64,000 nt of DNA from an uncultured Opitutales bacterium (lineage in GTDB: Bacteria > Verrucomicrobiota > Verrucomicrobiia > Opitutales > Intestinicryptomonadaceae): the NCBI GenBank assembly GCA_944389885.1, contig CALXNZ010000003.1:62001-126000 (forward strand), written 5' to 3'. The notes under the pieces are model-generated. The model ran no database searches and had not been told where the DNA came from. It saw only the letters and a list, made by a program, of their open reading frames with translations. A program made the translations under genes and the position numbers. Below are positions 1-8,785 of this stretch, piece by piece. How positions within the stretch are numbered: position 1 is the first letter of the stretch; every line of letters begins with the position of its first letter.

Positions 1-699
1 GAGACTATTTCCGCAAGCGGGGCTTCCGTGGCAACTGTAGCCTTAAGGAGGGTTAACCTTAAGGAAAAAGACGCAAGCGCGGATTTGGCGGAACACCTTG
101 ATCCGTCAAAATATCTCATCTTGCCCAATACTTCTGGGGCAACATGCGCAGAGGAAGCGTTGCGCTTGGCGAGGCTCGGCAGGGAGGCCGGTTTCGGAAA
201 TTTTGTAAAACTTGAGATTCATCCCGATCCCAACTATCTTCTACCCGATCCTGTCGAGACATTGAAAGCCACAAAAATGCTTTCGGACGAAGGTTTTGTG
301 GTTATGGCGTACATGAGCGCCGATCCAATGTTGGCTCTCAGGCTCCAAGATGCCGGGGCGGCCGCCCTGATGCCGCTTGGGGCTCCGATAGGCACAAACA
401 GGGGGCTTGAGACTCGCGGACAAATTAGCATAATGATTGATATGTGCGACAGGCCGGTAGTTGTTGACGCCGGGCTCGGATTGCCATCGCACGCCGCCGC
501 CGCAATGGAAATGGGGGCGGCCGCCGTGATGGTGAATACGGCGGTAGCAGTTGCCAGGGATCCCGTATCTATGGGAGTGGCTTTTGCAAAAGCCGTTGAA
601 GCGGGAAGGGCTGCGTACTTAAATGCGGGGGCGTCGGCTTCTGGGGAAAGCCTATTTGCGTCGGCGACAAGTCCGTTAACCGGGTTTCTTGAGAAATGA
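1..699 (+). CDS. thiG: Thiazole synthase ThiG, 5' end cut by the window
   Basis: ThiG condenses deoxyxylulose 5-phosphate, dehydroglycine and ThiS thiocarboxylate to form the thiazole phosphate of thiamine in the cytoplasm. The reading frame is open from base 1, and the residues before the GTG at base 28 (ending SGASVATVALRRVN) match the family, so that GTG is internal and roughly 25 N-terminal residues lie outside the window. The Schiff-base lysine sits in the VKLEIHPDPN segment (bases about 208-235). Phosphate-binding glycine-rich stretches follow: ALMPLGAPIGTNRG, then DAGLGLPSHA and GAAAVMVNTAVA. The stop codon overlaps the thiH start (ATGA), indicating translational coupling. Only the extreme N-terminus is uncertain. 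Confidence 0.96.
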   Translation, partial: ETISASGASVATVALRRVNLKEKDASADLAEHLDPSKYLILPNTSGATCAEEALRLARLGREAGFGNFVKLEIHPDPNYLLPDPVETLKATKMLSDEGFVVMAYMSADPMLALRLQDAGAAALMPLGAPIGTNRGLETRGQISIMIDMCDRPVVVDAGLGLPSHAAAAMEMGAAAVMVNTAVAVARDPVSMGVAFAKAVEAGRAAYLNAGASASGESLFASATSPLTGFLEK

Positions 700-1820
700 A
701 AGACACTTTTTTAGAAGAGATACAGTCTTGCGATCTGCATAGGCTCGCGGATTTATCGGAAAATGCTTCGGATTCCGATGTGAAGGCGGTTGTCTCTCGG
801 GGCGTGGCGTCGAATTTGGAGGATTTTGCAATACTTATATCTCCGGCGGCGTTAAAATATATAGAGCAAATGGCCCGCATATCTGCGGGTATAACCCGCA
901 GGTATTTCGGCAGGACGATGCGGATTTTCGCCCCGCTTTATGTGAGCAACCAATGCGTAAACAACTGCGTATATTGCGGGTTTGCGGTTCGCAATAAGAT
1001 AGAGAGGCGCACGTTGTCGCTACAAGAGGTGGCGCGCGAAGTTGATGCGGTGCATTCTCTCGGATTTCGCAATATCCTGCTCGTGGCTTCGGAAAACCCG
1101 AAACTTGTGTCGTCGGGATATATGGAAGATGTAGTCAGGATAGCGGCTCGCAAGATGCCTTCGGTGTCGATAGAAATAGCGCCCTCTTCCGTGGAGGACT
1201 ACTCCAAATATGTGGCTGCCGGTTGCGAAGGCCTTACAGTTTTTCAGGAAACCTATGATCCGGAGGTTTATCCTACTCTTCACCCCAGCGGTCCGAAATC
1301 CGTGTATGAGTGGAGGCTTGCCACTCCGGAGCGCGGGGCAAAGGCCGGAATGCGCAAATTGGGATTGGGGCCTTTGCTCGGAGTTAACAGGTGGCGGTAT
1401 GAAATGATTGCCGTGGCTCTGCACGCAAAGTTCCTAACGCACAAAGCTTGGAGAAGTCAAATATCCATAAGCTTGCCCCGAATGCGTCCTGCGGAGGGCG
1501 GATATGTCTGCAAACCCGGAAATATTCCTTCCGACAGCGAACTCGTGCTATCGGTATGCGCATTGCGAATGTTTTTAAGCAGGCTTGCGATAGTTGTATC
1601 CACGCGCGAAAGCAGGGCTTTGCGCGACGGGCTCATGGGTTTGGGGGTCACTCAGATGAGCGCCTTCAGCAGCACTATGCCGGGGGGATATGCCGACCGC
1701 AAGGAAAGCGGGGAACAATTCCGCATAGACGATTCCCGCTCTCCATCGGAATTTGCGGAAGCGCTAAAAGCGAAGGGTTTGGATCCCGTATGGAAAGATT
1801 TTGACTCTGCATTGATTTAA
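696..1820 (+). CDS. thiH: 2-iminoacetate synthase ThiH (radical SAM tyrosine lyase)
   Basis: ThiH cleaves tyrosine with a SAM-derived radical to give dehydroglycine for ThiG; it is the anaerobic alternative to the oxidase ThiO. The 374-residue protein has the radical-SAM CX3CX2C cluster motif at C87, C91 and C94 (CVNNCVYC) and a C-terminal BATS-type region with RESRALRDGL and SAFSSTMPGGY. The length is normal for the family. The ATG overlaps the thiG stop by four bases, so the two are coupled. Presence of ThiH rather than ThiO fits an anaerobic or oxygen-limited lifestyle (inference). Confidence 0.96.
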   Translation: MKDTFLEEIQSCDLHRLADLSENASDSDVKAVVSRGVASNLEDFAILISPAALKYIEQMARISAGITRRYFGRTMRIFAPLYVSNQCVNNCVYCGFAVRNKIERRTLSLQEVAREVDAVHSLGFRNILLVASENPKLVSSGYMEDVVRIAARKMPSVSIEIAPSSVEDYSKYVAAGCEGLTVFQETYDPEVYPTLHPSGPKSVYEWRLATPERGAKAGMRKLGLGPLLGVNRWRYEMIAVALHAKFLTHKAWRSQISISLPRMRPAEGGYVCKPGNIPSDSELVLSVCALRMFLSRLAIVVSTRESRALRDGLMGLGVTQMSAFSSTMPGGYADRKESGEQFRIDDSRSPSEFAEALKAKGLDPVWKDFDSALI

Positions 1821-1839
1821 TTCTAAAATATACACTAAT

Positions 1840-3228
1840 ATGAAAAAAATAATCGCTGCCATATATATAGCATGTTATGCGTTTACAACCTTTGCAGTTC
1901 AGCCAGAGTTCACTATAAGGACATCTTCCCCCGCGAAATTTTCATCTGAGGTGTTTGGATTTATGCGCAAAGTTTTTCCAAATCCCCAGGCGGAAATGGG
2001 GGTTGCGATGGTTTTTGCCCAACTTGGATATCCCGGATTTGATGGAGTGTCAAAATCTGACTCCGTAAGCGCGGCATTTTTTGCAGGCGATAAAGCCGAT
2101 CGCGCTTTTCTGGTTTGCATGGCCGCAGACGAAACTTCGATATTCGCCCGCCAGGTAAAGGCGAGCGGATTTAAAAGCAAAAGGTTCGGCAAATGGCTTG
2201 TAGCCGAGGTAAATTCTGCGAATATTCACAATTTTGAGGAATGTGCGGAATATCTGGTTGCCGAGGCCGAGAAGAAAGCCGTCCACGATATATCTATAAA
2301 AATTGACCCGCTTTCTATTGCAAAGTTGCCTAATTTGTACGCAAACAAAAACTTTGAAGATATTAAAGCTATCTTTGAGCAAGTTGAGTCTTATGAGGTG
2401 ACTCTGGATTTCATGGGAGATATTTTGAAATTGCGCCTTGAATTTGCGGCCCGTTCGGGCAGCGATCTCGCGAAACTTTTTTCGATGGCTTCAAATCGGA
2501 ATTCCGTAGAGATTCCAGAATTGTCGATGATTCCGGAGGATTCGTTCTTCGTATTTTGGGGCTCGATGAATAAATCTGCAATGAAGTCGGACATCTTAAA
2601 ATCCATCAATAGCATTGTCGCAAATGGAAACTCGGGCGACATACTTGCGAGTTTGTCTGAAAAATCCAAAGGAACTTTTGCCGCGGCTCTTTTTATGCGC
2701 GGCTCCAATCTTAAATATCTGAGCCTTGCTGGAACCTCCGCAAGTTTCGATGAAATATATAAAGCTACCGAAGTGGTTTTAAAGAATGCTTTTTCAGCAG
2801 ACGCTGGCGTGTCGTTAAAGCTTTCCAAAGTAGATGTAGATTCCATAGAGTGCGGTAAAATTGAAACAATTATATCGCCCGATACCGCATTTACAACCGA
2901 GCTGTTTTTTGTGAAAGACTCGTATAATATTCAAGCTTCCGATGAGGAGGTCGTAAAAGAAATTTCTAAAATGGGCGGAGAAAAAGCTTCTTTCCCGTTT
3001 AGAAATCTAAAAAAGAAAGATTGGGATATGGCCGGCGTATTCTTTGCGGATAAACTCATCGGGAAGTCTGGAAATAGCCAAACAGTTCCCGCTCTCATGA
3101 GCGGTAGATTTATTGACAGGCGCTTTGAGTTAGTTTCGGAAATTCCATATTCTTCTATAAAGGCTGTCGTTGATTATGTAAACGCTATGGAAATACCTTT
3201 GGAAGAAAAAGCGGTTGAAATGAAGTGA
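1840..3228 (+). CDS. Exported protein of unknown function
   Basis: The 462-residue product begins MKKIIAAIYIACYAFTTFA, a typical Sec signal peptide, with likely cleavage near residue 19-20. There is no lipobox cysteine at the cleavage region, so a periplasmic or outer-membrane-associated protein is likely. No motif or family was recognised. The mature part is mixed alpha/beta in composition with many charged residues and no further strong membrane segments. It starts 19 bases after thiH without a clear Shine-Dalgarno, and its last codons overlap the GTG start of priA by four bases, so it probably shares a transcript with both neighbours. No link with thiamine or replication restart can be inferred from sequence alone. 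Confidence 0.8.
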   Translation: MKKIIAAIYIACYAFTTFAVQPEFTIRTSSPAKFSSEVFGFMRKVFPNPQAEMGVAMVFAQLGYPGFDGVSKSDSVSAAFFAGDKADRAFLVCMAADETSIFARQVKASGFKSKRFGKWLVAEVNSANIHNFEECAEYLVAEAEKKAVHDISIKIDPLSIAKLPNLYANKNFEDIKAIFEQVESYEVTLDFMGDILKLRLEFAARSGSDLAKLFSMASNRNSVEIPELSMIPEDSFFVFWGSMNKSAMKSDILKSINSIVANGNSGDILASLSEKSKGTFAAALFMRGSNLKYLSLAGTSASFDEIYKATEVVLKNAFSADAGVSLKLSKVDVDSIECGKIETIISPDTAFTTELFFVKDSYNIQASDEEVVKEISKMGGEKASFPFRNLKKKDWDMAGVFFADKLIGKSGNSQTVPALMSGRFIDRRFELVSEIPYSSIKAVVDYVNAMEIPLEEKAVEMK

Positions 3229-5465
3229 ACGGCTCCGGAAAAGTAGTGGAAGTCGCGCTTTTTCGCGGAATTGAGAGAGAGCTTTCGTATTTTGTTCCGC
3301 CGCGGTTGGCGAATAAAGTCGGAATCGGCTCTCTCGTTTCGGTTCCCTTGCGGGGGGCGAGCAGTCCGGCCATTGTCGTAAAAGAGTTCTCCCAGGGCGA
3401 GTTTGTGGGGGACGGCAAGTTTAAGCTTAGATCGATTTATTCGCTCGTTCAAGATGAGCGCGTTTTCGGCAAGGATTTGATTGAGGTGGCGTATTGGATG
3501 CGCGATTATTACGGCTGCAGCCTTCAAACTATATTCGAGGCCATGATTCCCGCCGCCGTGCGGGCGGGGAAAAGCGCCCTTGAGGCCAAAGAAATTATTT
3601 TGGCAAGGCGCCCATCGCGCGACGAATTGTCTAAAATGCAGGCTAAGGCGCCCAGGCAGTTTAAAATACTCAAATTTATGGAGGGTTTTGGGGCTCCAAT
3701 TTTAAAGACCGCCCTTCTTAAATCTTGCGATGTATCTTCGCAGGCAGTGGACGCGCTCGTCAAGAAAGGTATGCTTGTCCAGCGCGACAAAGAAATAGGC
3801 CGCAAAGCTTATGACGACGAGCTCTCAAAATCAGACTGCGAGGTTGCCGTTGAGCACTCGTTAAATTCCGAGCAAGAGGAAACCCTTGAGTCGATATGCG
3901 GAGATATTGATTCTTCCGAATTCAAAACGCGCCTATTGTACGGGGTGACCGGTTCCGGCAAAACGGAGGTGTATATAAGGGCGATGCGGAAGGTATTGTC
4001 GGAGGGAGGCTCGTGCATTTATTTGGTTCCTGAAATATCCTTGACTCCGCAGACTGTAGGGCGCCTTAGAAGCCGCCTGGGAATCGGCTCCAACCTTGTG
4101 GTTTGGCACAGTAATCTTACCGACGGCCAGCGCCTTGACGCGTGGAGAGAATTGGCGTCCGGAAAATCAAAAGTAGTGGTGGGAGCCCGCAGTTGCATTT
4201 TCGCTCCCATGGATTCGCTGCGCCTGATAATAGTTGATGAGGAGCACGATTCCGCCTATAAGCAGGATAAAAATCCGCGTTATAATGCCAGGGATATTGC
4301 GGTATTGAGGGCAAAATTCTGCAAGTGCGCCTGTGTTCTTGGTTCGGCCACTCCGTCTTTGGAGACATTGTACAATGCAAAAAACGGCAAGTATGGAATG
4401 TCCCGCATAAAGTCGCGCGTTGACGGGCGCAAGATGCCATTGGTCTTTATACTCGACATGAAGCGCGAAAAGAGCGGGGCGGCATTGTCAAATATGTTGG
4501 TGGAGAAAATCGCCGCAAGGCTCGATAGGGGAGAGCAGACAATACTTTTTTTAAATAGGCGGGGATATTCTAAAATATTTGAATGCCCCGATTGCGGTTG
4601 GACTGAAGATTGCCCCCATTGCTCCGTATCTATGACATGGCATAAATCTGAGAACTTGGTTAAATGCCATATATGCGGATATTCCAAGTCCGCGCCCTTT
4701 GTTTGCGCAAAATGCGGTTCCCAGCGGGCCCGTTGGCATGGCGACGGCACCCAGAAAATAGAGGAAATAGTGCGAAAGCTTTTCCCTTCGGCAAGGATTG
4801 GGCGCATGGATAGGGACGCCATGAGACGGCGCGACAATTACCGCCGCATTCTTGGAGATTTTAGGGCGGGGCGCCTTGACATTCTGATAGGAACCCAAAT
4901 GATAGCAAAAGGTCTCGATTTCCCACGGGTCACTCTCGTGGGAATAATAAACGCCGACGTGAGTTTGCACATGCCAGATTTTCGGGCGTCCGAGCGCACA
5001 TATCAACTTATAGTGCAGGTTGCCGGAAGGGCCGGGAGGGGCGACGGCGCGGGAGAAGTAGTGGTGCAGACATTGGTTCCAGAAGCCGATCCGATTCAAT
5101 ATGCGAAATCTGACGATATGGATTCATTTTTAGAGGCGGAAATGGAAGCCCGCAGAGAGTATGGCTATCCTCCATACATGCGTTTGGTCCGCCATCTTTT
5201 CCGTGGGCGCAATCCTGATAGATTGGCGTTCTACACTGAAGAATGGGCTAAACTCGCGGAAAAATATATGGGGGAAATTTGCCAGTTGCGCGGTCCGGCT
5301 CCGGCTCCGCTCGAGAAATCCGAGGATTATTATAGATGGCACATGTGGTATTTTTGCAAGTCGGTAAGGCCGGTTATGGCCGCGGTTGCCAACATGCGCA
5401 GGGAATTTGAATTTCCTCCGGATATCGACGAGATTATAGACGTGGACCCTATGTCTATGATGTGA
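3225..5465 (+). CDS. priA: Primosomal protein N' (replication restart helicase PriA)
   Basis: PriA recognises stalled forks, unwinds DNA 3'-5' and loads the primosome. The 746-residue product shows the N-terminal 3'BD domain (VVEVALFRGI onward), Walker A GVTGSGKTE near residue 240, a DEEH box near 336 (Walker B), and the zinc-binding cysteines between about residues 453 and 500 (CPDC, CPHC, CHIC and CAKC pairs). Helicase motifs V-VI are visible as GTQMIAKGLDFPRVTLV and QVAGRAGRGDG. The start is GTG at 3225 inside a GTGA overlap with the upstream gene; no in-frame ATG precedes the conserved N-terminus. Length and domain order are normal. Confidence 0.95.
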   Translation: MNGSGKVVEVALFRGIERELSYFVPPRLANKVGIGSLVSVPLRGASSPAIVVKEFSQGEFVGDGKFKLRSIYSLVQDERVFGKDLIEVAYWMRDYYGCSLQTIFEAMIPAAVRAGKSALEAKEIILARRPSRDELSKMQAKAPRQFKILKFMEGFGAPILKTALLKSCDVSSQAVDALVKKGMLVQRDKEIGRKAYDDELSKSDCEVAVEHSLNSEQEETLESICGDIDSSEFKTRLLYGVTGSGKTEVYIRAMRKVLSEGGSCIYLVPEISLTPQTVGRLRSRLGIGSNLVVWHSNLTDGQRLDAWRELASGKSKVVVGARSCIFAPMDSLRLIIVDEEHDSAYKQDKNPRYNARDIAVLRAKFCKCACVLGSATPSLETLYNAKNGKYGMSRIKSRVDGRKMPLVFILDMKREKSGAALSNMLVEKIAARLDRGEQTILFLNRRGYSKIFECPDCGWTEDCPHCSVSMTWHKSENLVKCHICGYSKSAPFVCAKCGSQRARWHGDGTQKIEEIVRKLFPSARIGRMDRDAMRRRDNYRRILGDFRAGRLDILIGTQMIAKGLDFPRVTLVGIINADVSLHMPDFRASERTYQLIVQVAGRAGRGDGAGEVVVQTLVPEADPIQYAKSDDMDSFLEAEMEARREYGYPPYMRLVRHLFRGRNPDRLAFYTEEWAKLAEKYMGEICQLRGPAPAPLEKSEDYYRWHMWYFCKSVRPVMAAVANMRREFEFPPDIDEIIDVDPMSMM

Positions 5466-5528
5466 TTTTTTTCTCAAATAAGCCAGACATTTGCCCGGTG
5501 CGTCCACTTTAATTCTTTGTTTAACTAA

Positions 5529-5556
5529 CAAAAAAGGGAACAAAAAGCTGTTCCCC
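5529..5556 (-). terminator. Intrinsic terminator for the LOG-family gene
   Basis: Read on the minus strand, GGGAAC pairs with GTTCCC around an 8-base loop, and the 3' arm is followed by a run of T. It lies just past the end of the LOG-family gene in the gap between two converging genes. Confidence 0.75.
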
Positions 5557-5578
5557 TATAAGTTGCCTTCGGTTAATT

Positions 5579-6478
5579 CTATAAAGGATTGCCCAATTCC
5601 TTTGTCGGACGCAGGCGTTGAAGCTCGCTCGTGATGAAATCGTAAGCTTCGTCAACGGTATCGGCGTAGCGGAAGAATTTTAGGTCTTGGCGCGTTATCA
5701 CGTCAGTCTTTACCAAGTAGTCGAAATCTACGACGTTTTCCCAGAATTTCCGCCCAAATAGAACTGTGGGAATATATTGATGAGTCTTTCTTGTCTTCAT
5801 AAGGGTGAAGACTTCAAAAAATTCGTCGAAAGTTCCCGTTCCGCCGGGGAATGCGATTAGGGCTTTTGCAAAAAACAATAGCCAGAATTTTCGCATCAGA
5901 AAATAGTTAAAATTCACCCATACTCCGCGGTCGAGGAATACGTTGCGCTTTTGCTCGTCGGGAATGGTGATGGTGGCTCCAACGGTTTTCCCGCCAGCGC
6001 GATAGGCCCCTCTATTTGCCGCTTCCATTATTCCGGGGCCGCCTCCGGTCATTATGTAATATTTGTCTTCCGGCTTTACATTGAGGCAATTAGACCACTC
6101 CTGCAGGCGGCGCGCCAGCTCTTCGGCGGCGGTGTAGTATTTAGACATTTCCACCGCCATCTTGGCTTTTTCAAGCGCTTCTTTGGCGCGCTTTGTCGAA
6201 TGGTTCCTTTTTAGAAGAGATTCATATTCGGCTTTAGCAACATGCTCAGGCTTTATGCGCGCCGAACCAAACATTGTTATGGTGTTTTGAATGCCCTCCC
6301 TTTGAAAGACAAATGCCGGCATGAGCAGATCTCTCTGTATGCGCATGAGGCGTTCCGACATGTCTGAGAATACGCATTCTATCGGCTGTTCGGAACTTTT
6401 ATCCTTCAATTTTTTTGCCCGCGCAATTTTACCGGAGGTCTTAAGTCGTATAGATGTCTTTGAACTCTTTGTTGCCAT
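5579..6478 (-). CDS. LOG-family protein (TIGR00730 type)
   Basis: Members of this family are nucleoside 5'-monophosphate phosphoribohydrolases; plant and actinobacterial LOG release cytokinin bases, and E. coli PpnN cleaves nucleotides. The 299-residue product has the diagnostic PGGTGTFDE motif (catalytic Glu and phosphate loop) and the upstream GGGPGIMEAANRGA motif. An N-terminal basic extension of about 30 residues precedes the core. It lies 5 bases downstream of a TIG-type lipoprotein gene and is probably co-transcribed with it. A real functional link between the two is not evident. The exact nucleotide substrate cannot be read from the sequence. Confidence 0.9.
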   Translation of the reverse strand: MATKSSKTSIRLKTSGKIARAKKLKDKSSEQPIECVFSDMSERLMRIQRDLLMPAFVFQREGIQNTITMFGSARIKPEHVAKAEYESLLKRNHSTKRAKEALEKAKMAVEMSKYYTAAEELARRLQEWSNCLNVKPEDKYYIMTGGGPGIMEAANRGAYRAGGKTVGATITIPDEQKRNVFLDRGVWVNFNYFLMRKFWLLFFAKALIAFPGGTGTFDEFFEVFTLMKTRKTHQYIPTVLFGRKFWENVVDFDYLVKTDVITRQDLKFFRYADTVDEAYDFITSELQRLRPTKELGNPL

Positions 6479-6483
6479 TTCTG

Positions 6484-7587
6484 CTATTTAGATTCAACTT
6501 TTGTATCGGCGGTTTTAGTAGCTTTTACAGGATTATTTGAAGGCGTGTCTTTTGCTGCGTCGGCGGGCTTTTTATCCGATTGTTCTTTGTCTTCCTTATT
6601 AGACGCGGCCGCGGCATTTTTATCGGCGGCTTCGATTGCCGGGGCGAGTTCGTTCATCACGTCTTCTTGCGAGTCCGATTCGAGAACTTCAATCGGTATT
6701 TGTTTCTCGTTAAAGCCCAATCCGTTTATATACAGAAATCCTTTGCCGGGAGCTGCGGCTTTTAACATTACGCTTGTCGAAGACTCTCCTTCAGGCACTA
6801 CGACTTCGTCCATTATGACGGAGCTCGGGATATTCGTTTTTACGTCTATGGGATAGCCGCCCTTCGGAGCGGTGAATCCTATGTTGAATATGATATTTGT
6901 TATATCTCCGCTCTTAAGCTCTATCGACGCCGGAGATACGTTCATGTTTGCCACATCGACCCTGAATGCCCCTACCCAAATTTCGCTATTTGTGCCCACG
7001 AGAGCAACATCGTATGTTTTTCCAGCCGCCAATGGGGGCACAGTGAAGTTTAGGGTATTGCGCGACACATATTCCGTGTCGGCCTGCACGTCTCCCACAT
7101 ATATCTTATCGAGGCGGTCAAATCCCCTGCCGAGTACCGGCACTACGGTTCCAACCGGGCCGCGTTCGTTTTGGAGATTTACCACGTAGCGCGATATGGG
7201 CTTGAGCGTGTACACCGTGCGGCTTTTCATCTCGCGTTCCTTGCTTACGCCCTCGATGTTGTTTGAAACTTTATATTTTAGAAGAAAATAGTATTTTGCT
7301 TCGGTGCGACCCTTCGGCATGACGTAGTCGTATTCATATATGCGGTCGTATTTCATATCCGAGGTTTCCCTCATAGGGATAATTTTTTCGTCGATTACTA
7401 TGAACGGCTCAATCGAGTCCTGAATGAGGTCTCCGTCGTTTATATAAGCGCTCATGCTGAGCGTATAGGTGCGCGACGCGTTTTCCGGAACTTTTTCCGG
7501 AGTGAGGTTTGAGAGGCTTGAGCAGCCGCCCAAGGCTATAGTCAAGGCCGCTATGGCAATGCTTGTTAATTTCTTTGCTTTGTGCAT
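6484..7587 (-). CDS. Lipoprotein with IPT/TIG-like domain
   Basis: The 367-residue product has a lipoprotein signal: a basic N-terminus, a hydrophobic core and a GGC lipobox with C22 as the lipidated cysteine. Residues about 130-210 resemble an IPT/TIG immunoglobulin-like fold (RGPVGTVVPVLGRGFDRLDK, then the NTLNFTVPPLAAGKTYDVAL stretch). A second beta-rich segment follows. The last 60 or so residues are low-complexity, rich in Ala, Lys, Asp and Thr, consistent with a flexible tail in the periplasm. Such domains mediate binding or assembly in envelope proteins; no partner is identifiable. It is first in a two-gene unit with the LOG-family gene. The start lies 9 bases from a TATATT -10-like box. 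Confidence 0.75.
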   Translation of the reverse strand: MHKAKKLTSIAIAALTIALGGCSSLSNLTPEKVPENASRTYTLSMSAYINDGDLIQDSIEPFIVIDEKIIPMRETSDMKYDRIYEYDYVMPKGRTEAKYYFLLKYKVSNNIEGVSKEREMKSRTVYTLKPISRYVVNLQNERGPVGTVVPVLGRGFDRLDKIYVGDVQADTEYVSRNTLNFTVPPLAAGKTYDVALVGTNSEIWVGAFRVDVANMNVSPASIELKSGDITNIIFNIGFTAPKGGYPIDVKTNIPSSVIMDEVVVPEGESSTSVMLKAAAPGKGFLYINGLGFNEKQIPIEVLESDSQEDVMNELAPAIEAADKNAAAASNKEDKEQSDKKPADAAKDTPSNNPVKATKTADTKVESK

Positions 7588-7592
7588 GGCTT

Positions 7593-7620
7593 TTGTAATA
7601 TATTTTTCAAGCTATATAAC
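7593..7620 (+). promoter_or_regulatory. Predicted promoter of hemW
   Basis: TTGTAA and TATAAC are separated by 16 bases. The -10 ends 11 bases before the hemW ATG at 7632, so the leader would be about five bases and has no ribosome binding site. Confidence 0.5.
7597..7602 (-). promoter_or_regulatory. -10 box of the TIG lipoprotein gene
   Basis: TATATT on the minus strand ends 9 bases before the ATG. No good -35 is visible at 17 bases. The position implies transcription starting only a few bases ahead of the start codon. It overlaps the divergent hemW promoter. Confidence 0.4.
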
Positions 7621-7631
7621 ATAGGCCGTTT

Positions 7632-8783
7632 ATGCAAGAATTTTTACCCGGTTTCGGAATTTATGTTCACGTTCCGTTTTGCGTTCGCAAATGTTCGTAT
7701 TGCCGCTTTTACAAATCCAATCCGAGCGTTGGCGACATAGATTTTTACATATCTTCGATAGCCTCCGAACTGGGATTGGAAATTGAGCGCGCCGAACGCT
7801 CTGGCAAGGCTTTGCGCAAACCGGATACGATGTTTTGGGGCGGGGGAACTCCGAGCATGCTTTCGGAGCCCTCCATTGAGAGGCTCGCGTTGGCTTTGAA
7901 GCCTCTGTGGCCTTCCGGAGAATGGACTGTTGAGGTGGCCCCGCAAACAATTACGCCGTCTAAATTGTCTCTTTTAAAATCGCTTGGAGTAGATAGAATC
8001 TCAATGGGAGTTCAGAGTTTTAATCCAAAGACATTAAAATCGCTTGGCAGAGATTATCCGGCGCAGGCGGCTTTGAAGAGCGTAGAGCTTGTCGCCGATG
8101 CGGGGTTTGCAAAGTTTGGCATAGATTTGATTTTTGGAGCCGATGGACAGTCGAAGGGAGAGTGGCTCGACGATCTGCGACAAGCCGTAGCCCTTCCCGT
8201 AAACCACATAAGCGCATACTGCCTTGAATACGAAAGCGGAACTTCGTGTTGCGGGGGCGGCAGGCTTTCCGATTCGGCCTATAATAAAGCCGCTCGCGAA
8301 GCAGAATTATTTGAGGCGGCCATGGATTTTTTGCCGGCCAACGGATTTCCACAGTATGAGGTATCAAATTACGCAAGGAATGGCGCGGAGTGCGTCCATA
8401 ATATTTCCACTTGGAAAATGGGGGAATGGCTTGGCTTTGGCCCGTCCGCGGCGAGTCAATTTTCCGGGGTTCGCCGTAAGAATCCGGCTTCGCTTGAAGA
8501 TTGGGGCAAAATAGCGGCCGGAAACTCCGCCGCATACGAGGATGTCGTCAAACTCGACGACTCCGAGATGTTTGTGTCTGCTTTGATATTCGGACTCAGA
8601 ATGAGGTCGGGGATAGATTTTTCGGAGCTTTGCGGGCGATTTCCTGCGGCAAGGCATTTGGAAAAATTGAATATTTTGAAAGACATGCAGTCATACGGCC
8701 TTGTGGATATATCAGGCGAAAGAATACGTCTTACAAGAGCCGGAATATTGGTGGCCGACGCTGTCGCGGTTGAATTGATTTAA
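7632..8783 (+). CDS. hemW: HemW-like radical SAM protein (heme chaperone family)
   Basis: HemW is related to the oxygen-independent coproporphyrinogen oxidase HemN but acts as a heme-binding chaperone in characterised bacteria. The 383-residue product has the radical-SAM motif at C17, C21 and C24 (CVRKCSYCRF; HemW carries F after the last Cys where HemN carries C), the MFWGGGTPS glycine motif, and the HemW-type segment HNISTWKMGEWLGFGPSA. The HN-x2-x-W element corresponds to the reported heme-binding motif HNxxYW with Thr replacing Tyr. The gene ends two bases from the end of the converging permease gene. True HemN activity is unlikely given the absence of the fourth HemN cysteine. Confidence 0.9.
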   Translation: MQEFLPGFGIYVHVPFCVRKCSYCRFYKSNPSVGDIDFYISSIASELGLEIERAERSGKALRKPDTMFWGGGTPSMLSEPSIERLALALKPLWPSGEWTVEVAPQTITPSKLSLLKSLGVDRISMGVQSFNPKTLKSLGRDYPAQAALKSVELVADAGFAKFGIDLIFGADGQSKGEWLDDLRQAVALPVNHISAYCLEYESGTSCCGGGRLSDSAYNKAAREAELFEAAMDFLPANGFPQYEVSNYARNGAECVHNISTWKMGEWLGFGPSAASQFSGVRRKNPASLEDWGKIAAGNSAAYEDVVKLDDSEMFVSALIFGLRMRSGIDFSELCGRFPAARHLEKLNILKDMQSYGLVDISGERIRLTRAGILVADAVAVELI

Positions 8784-8785
8784 AA

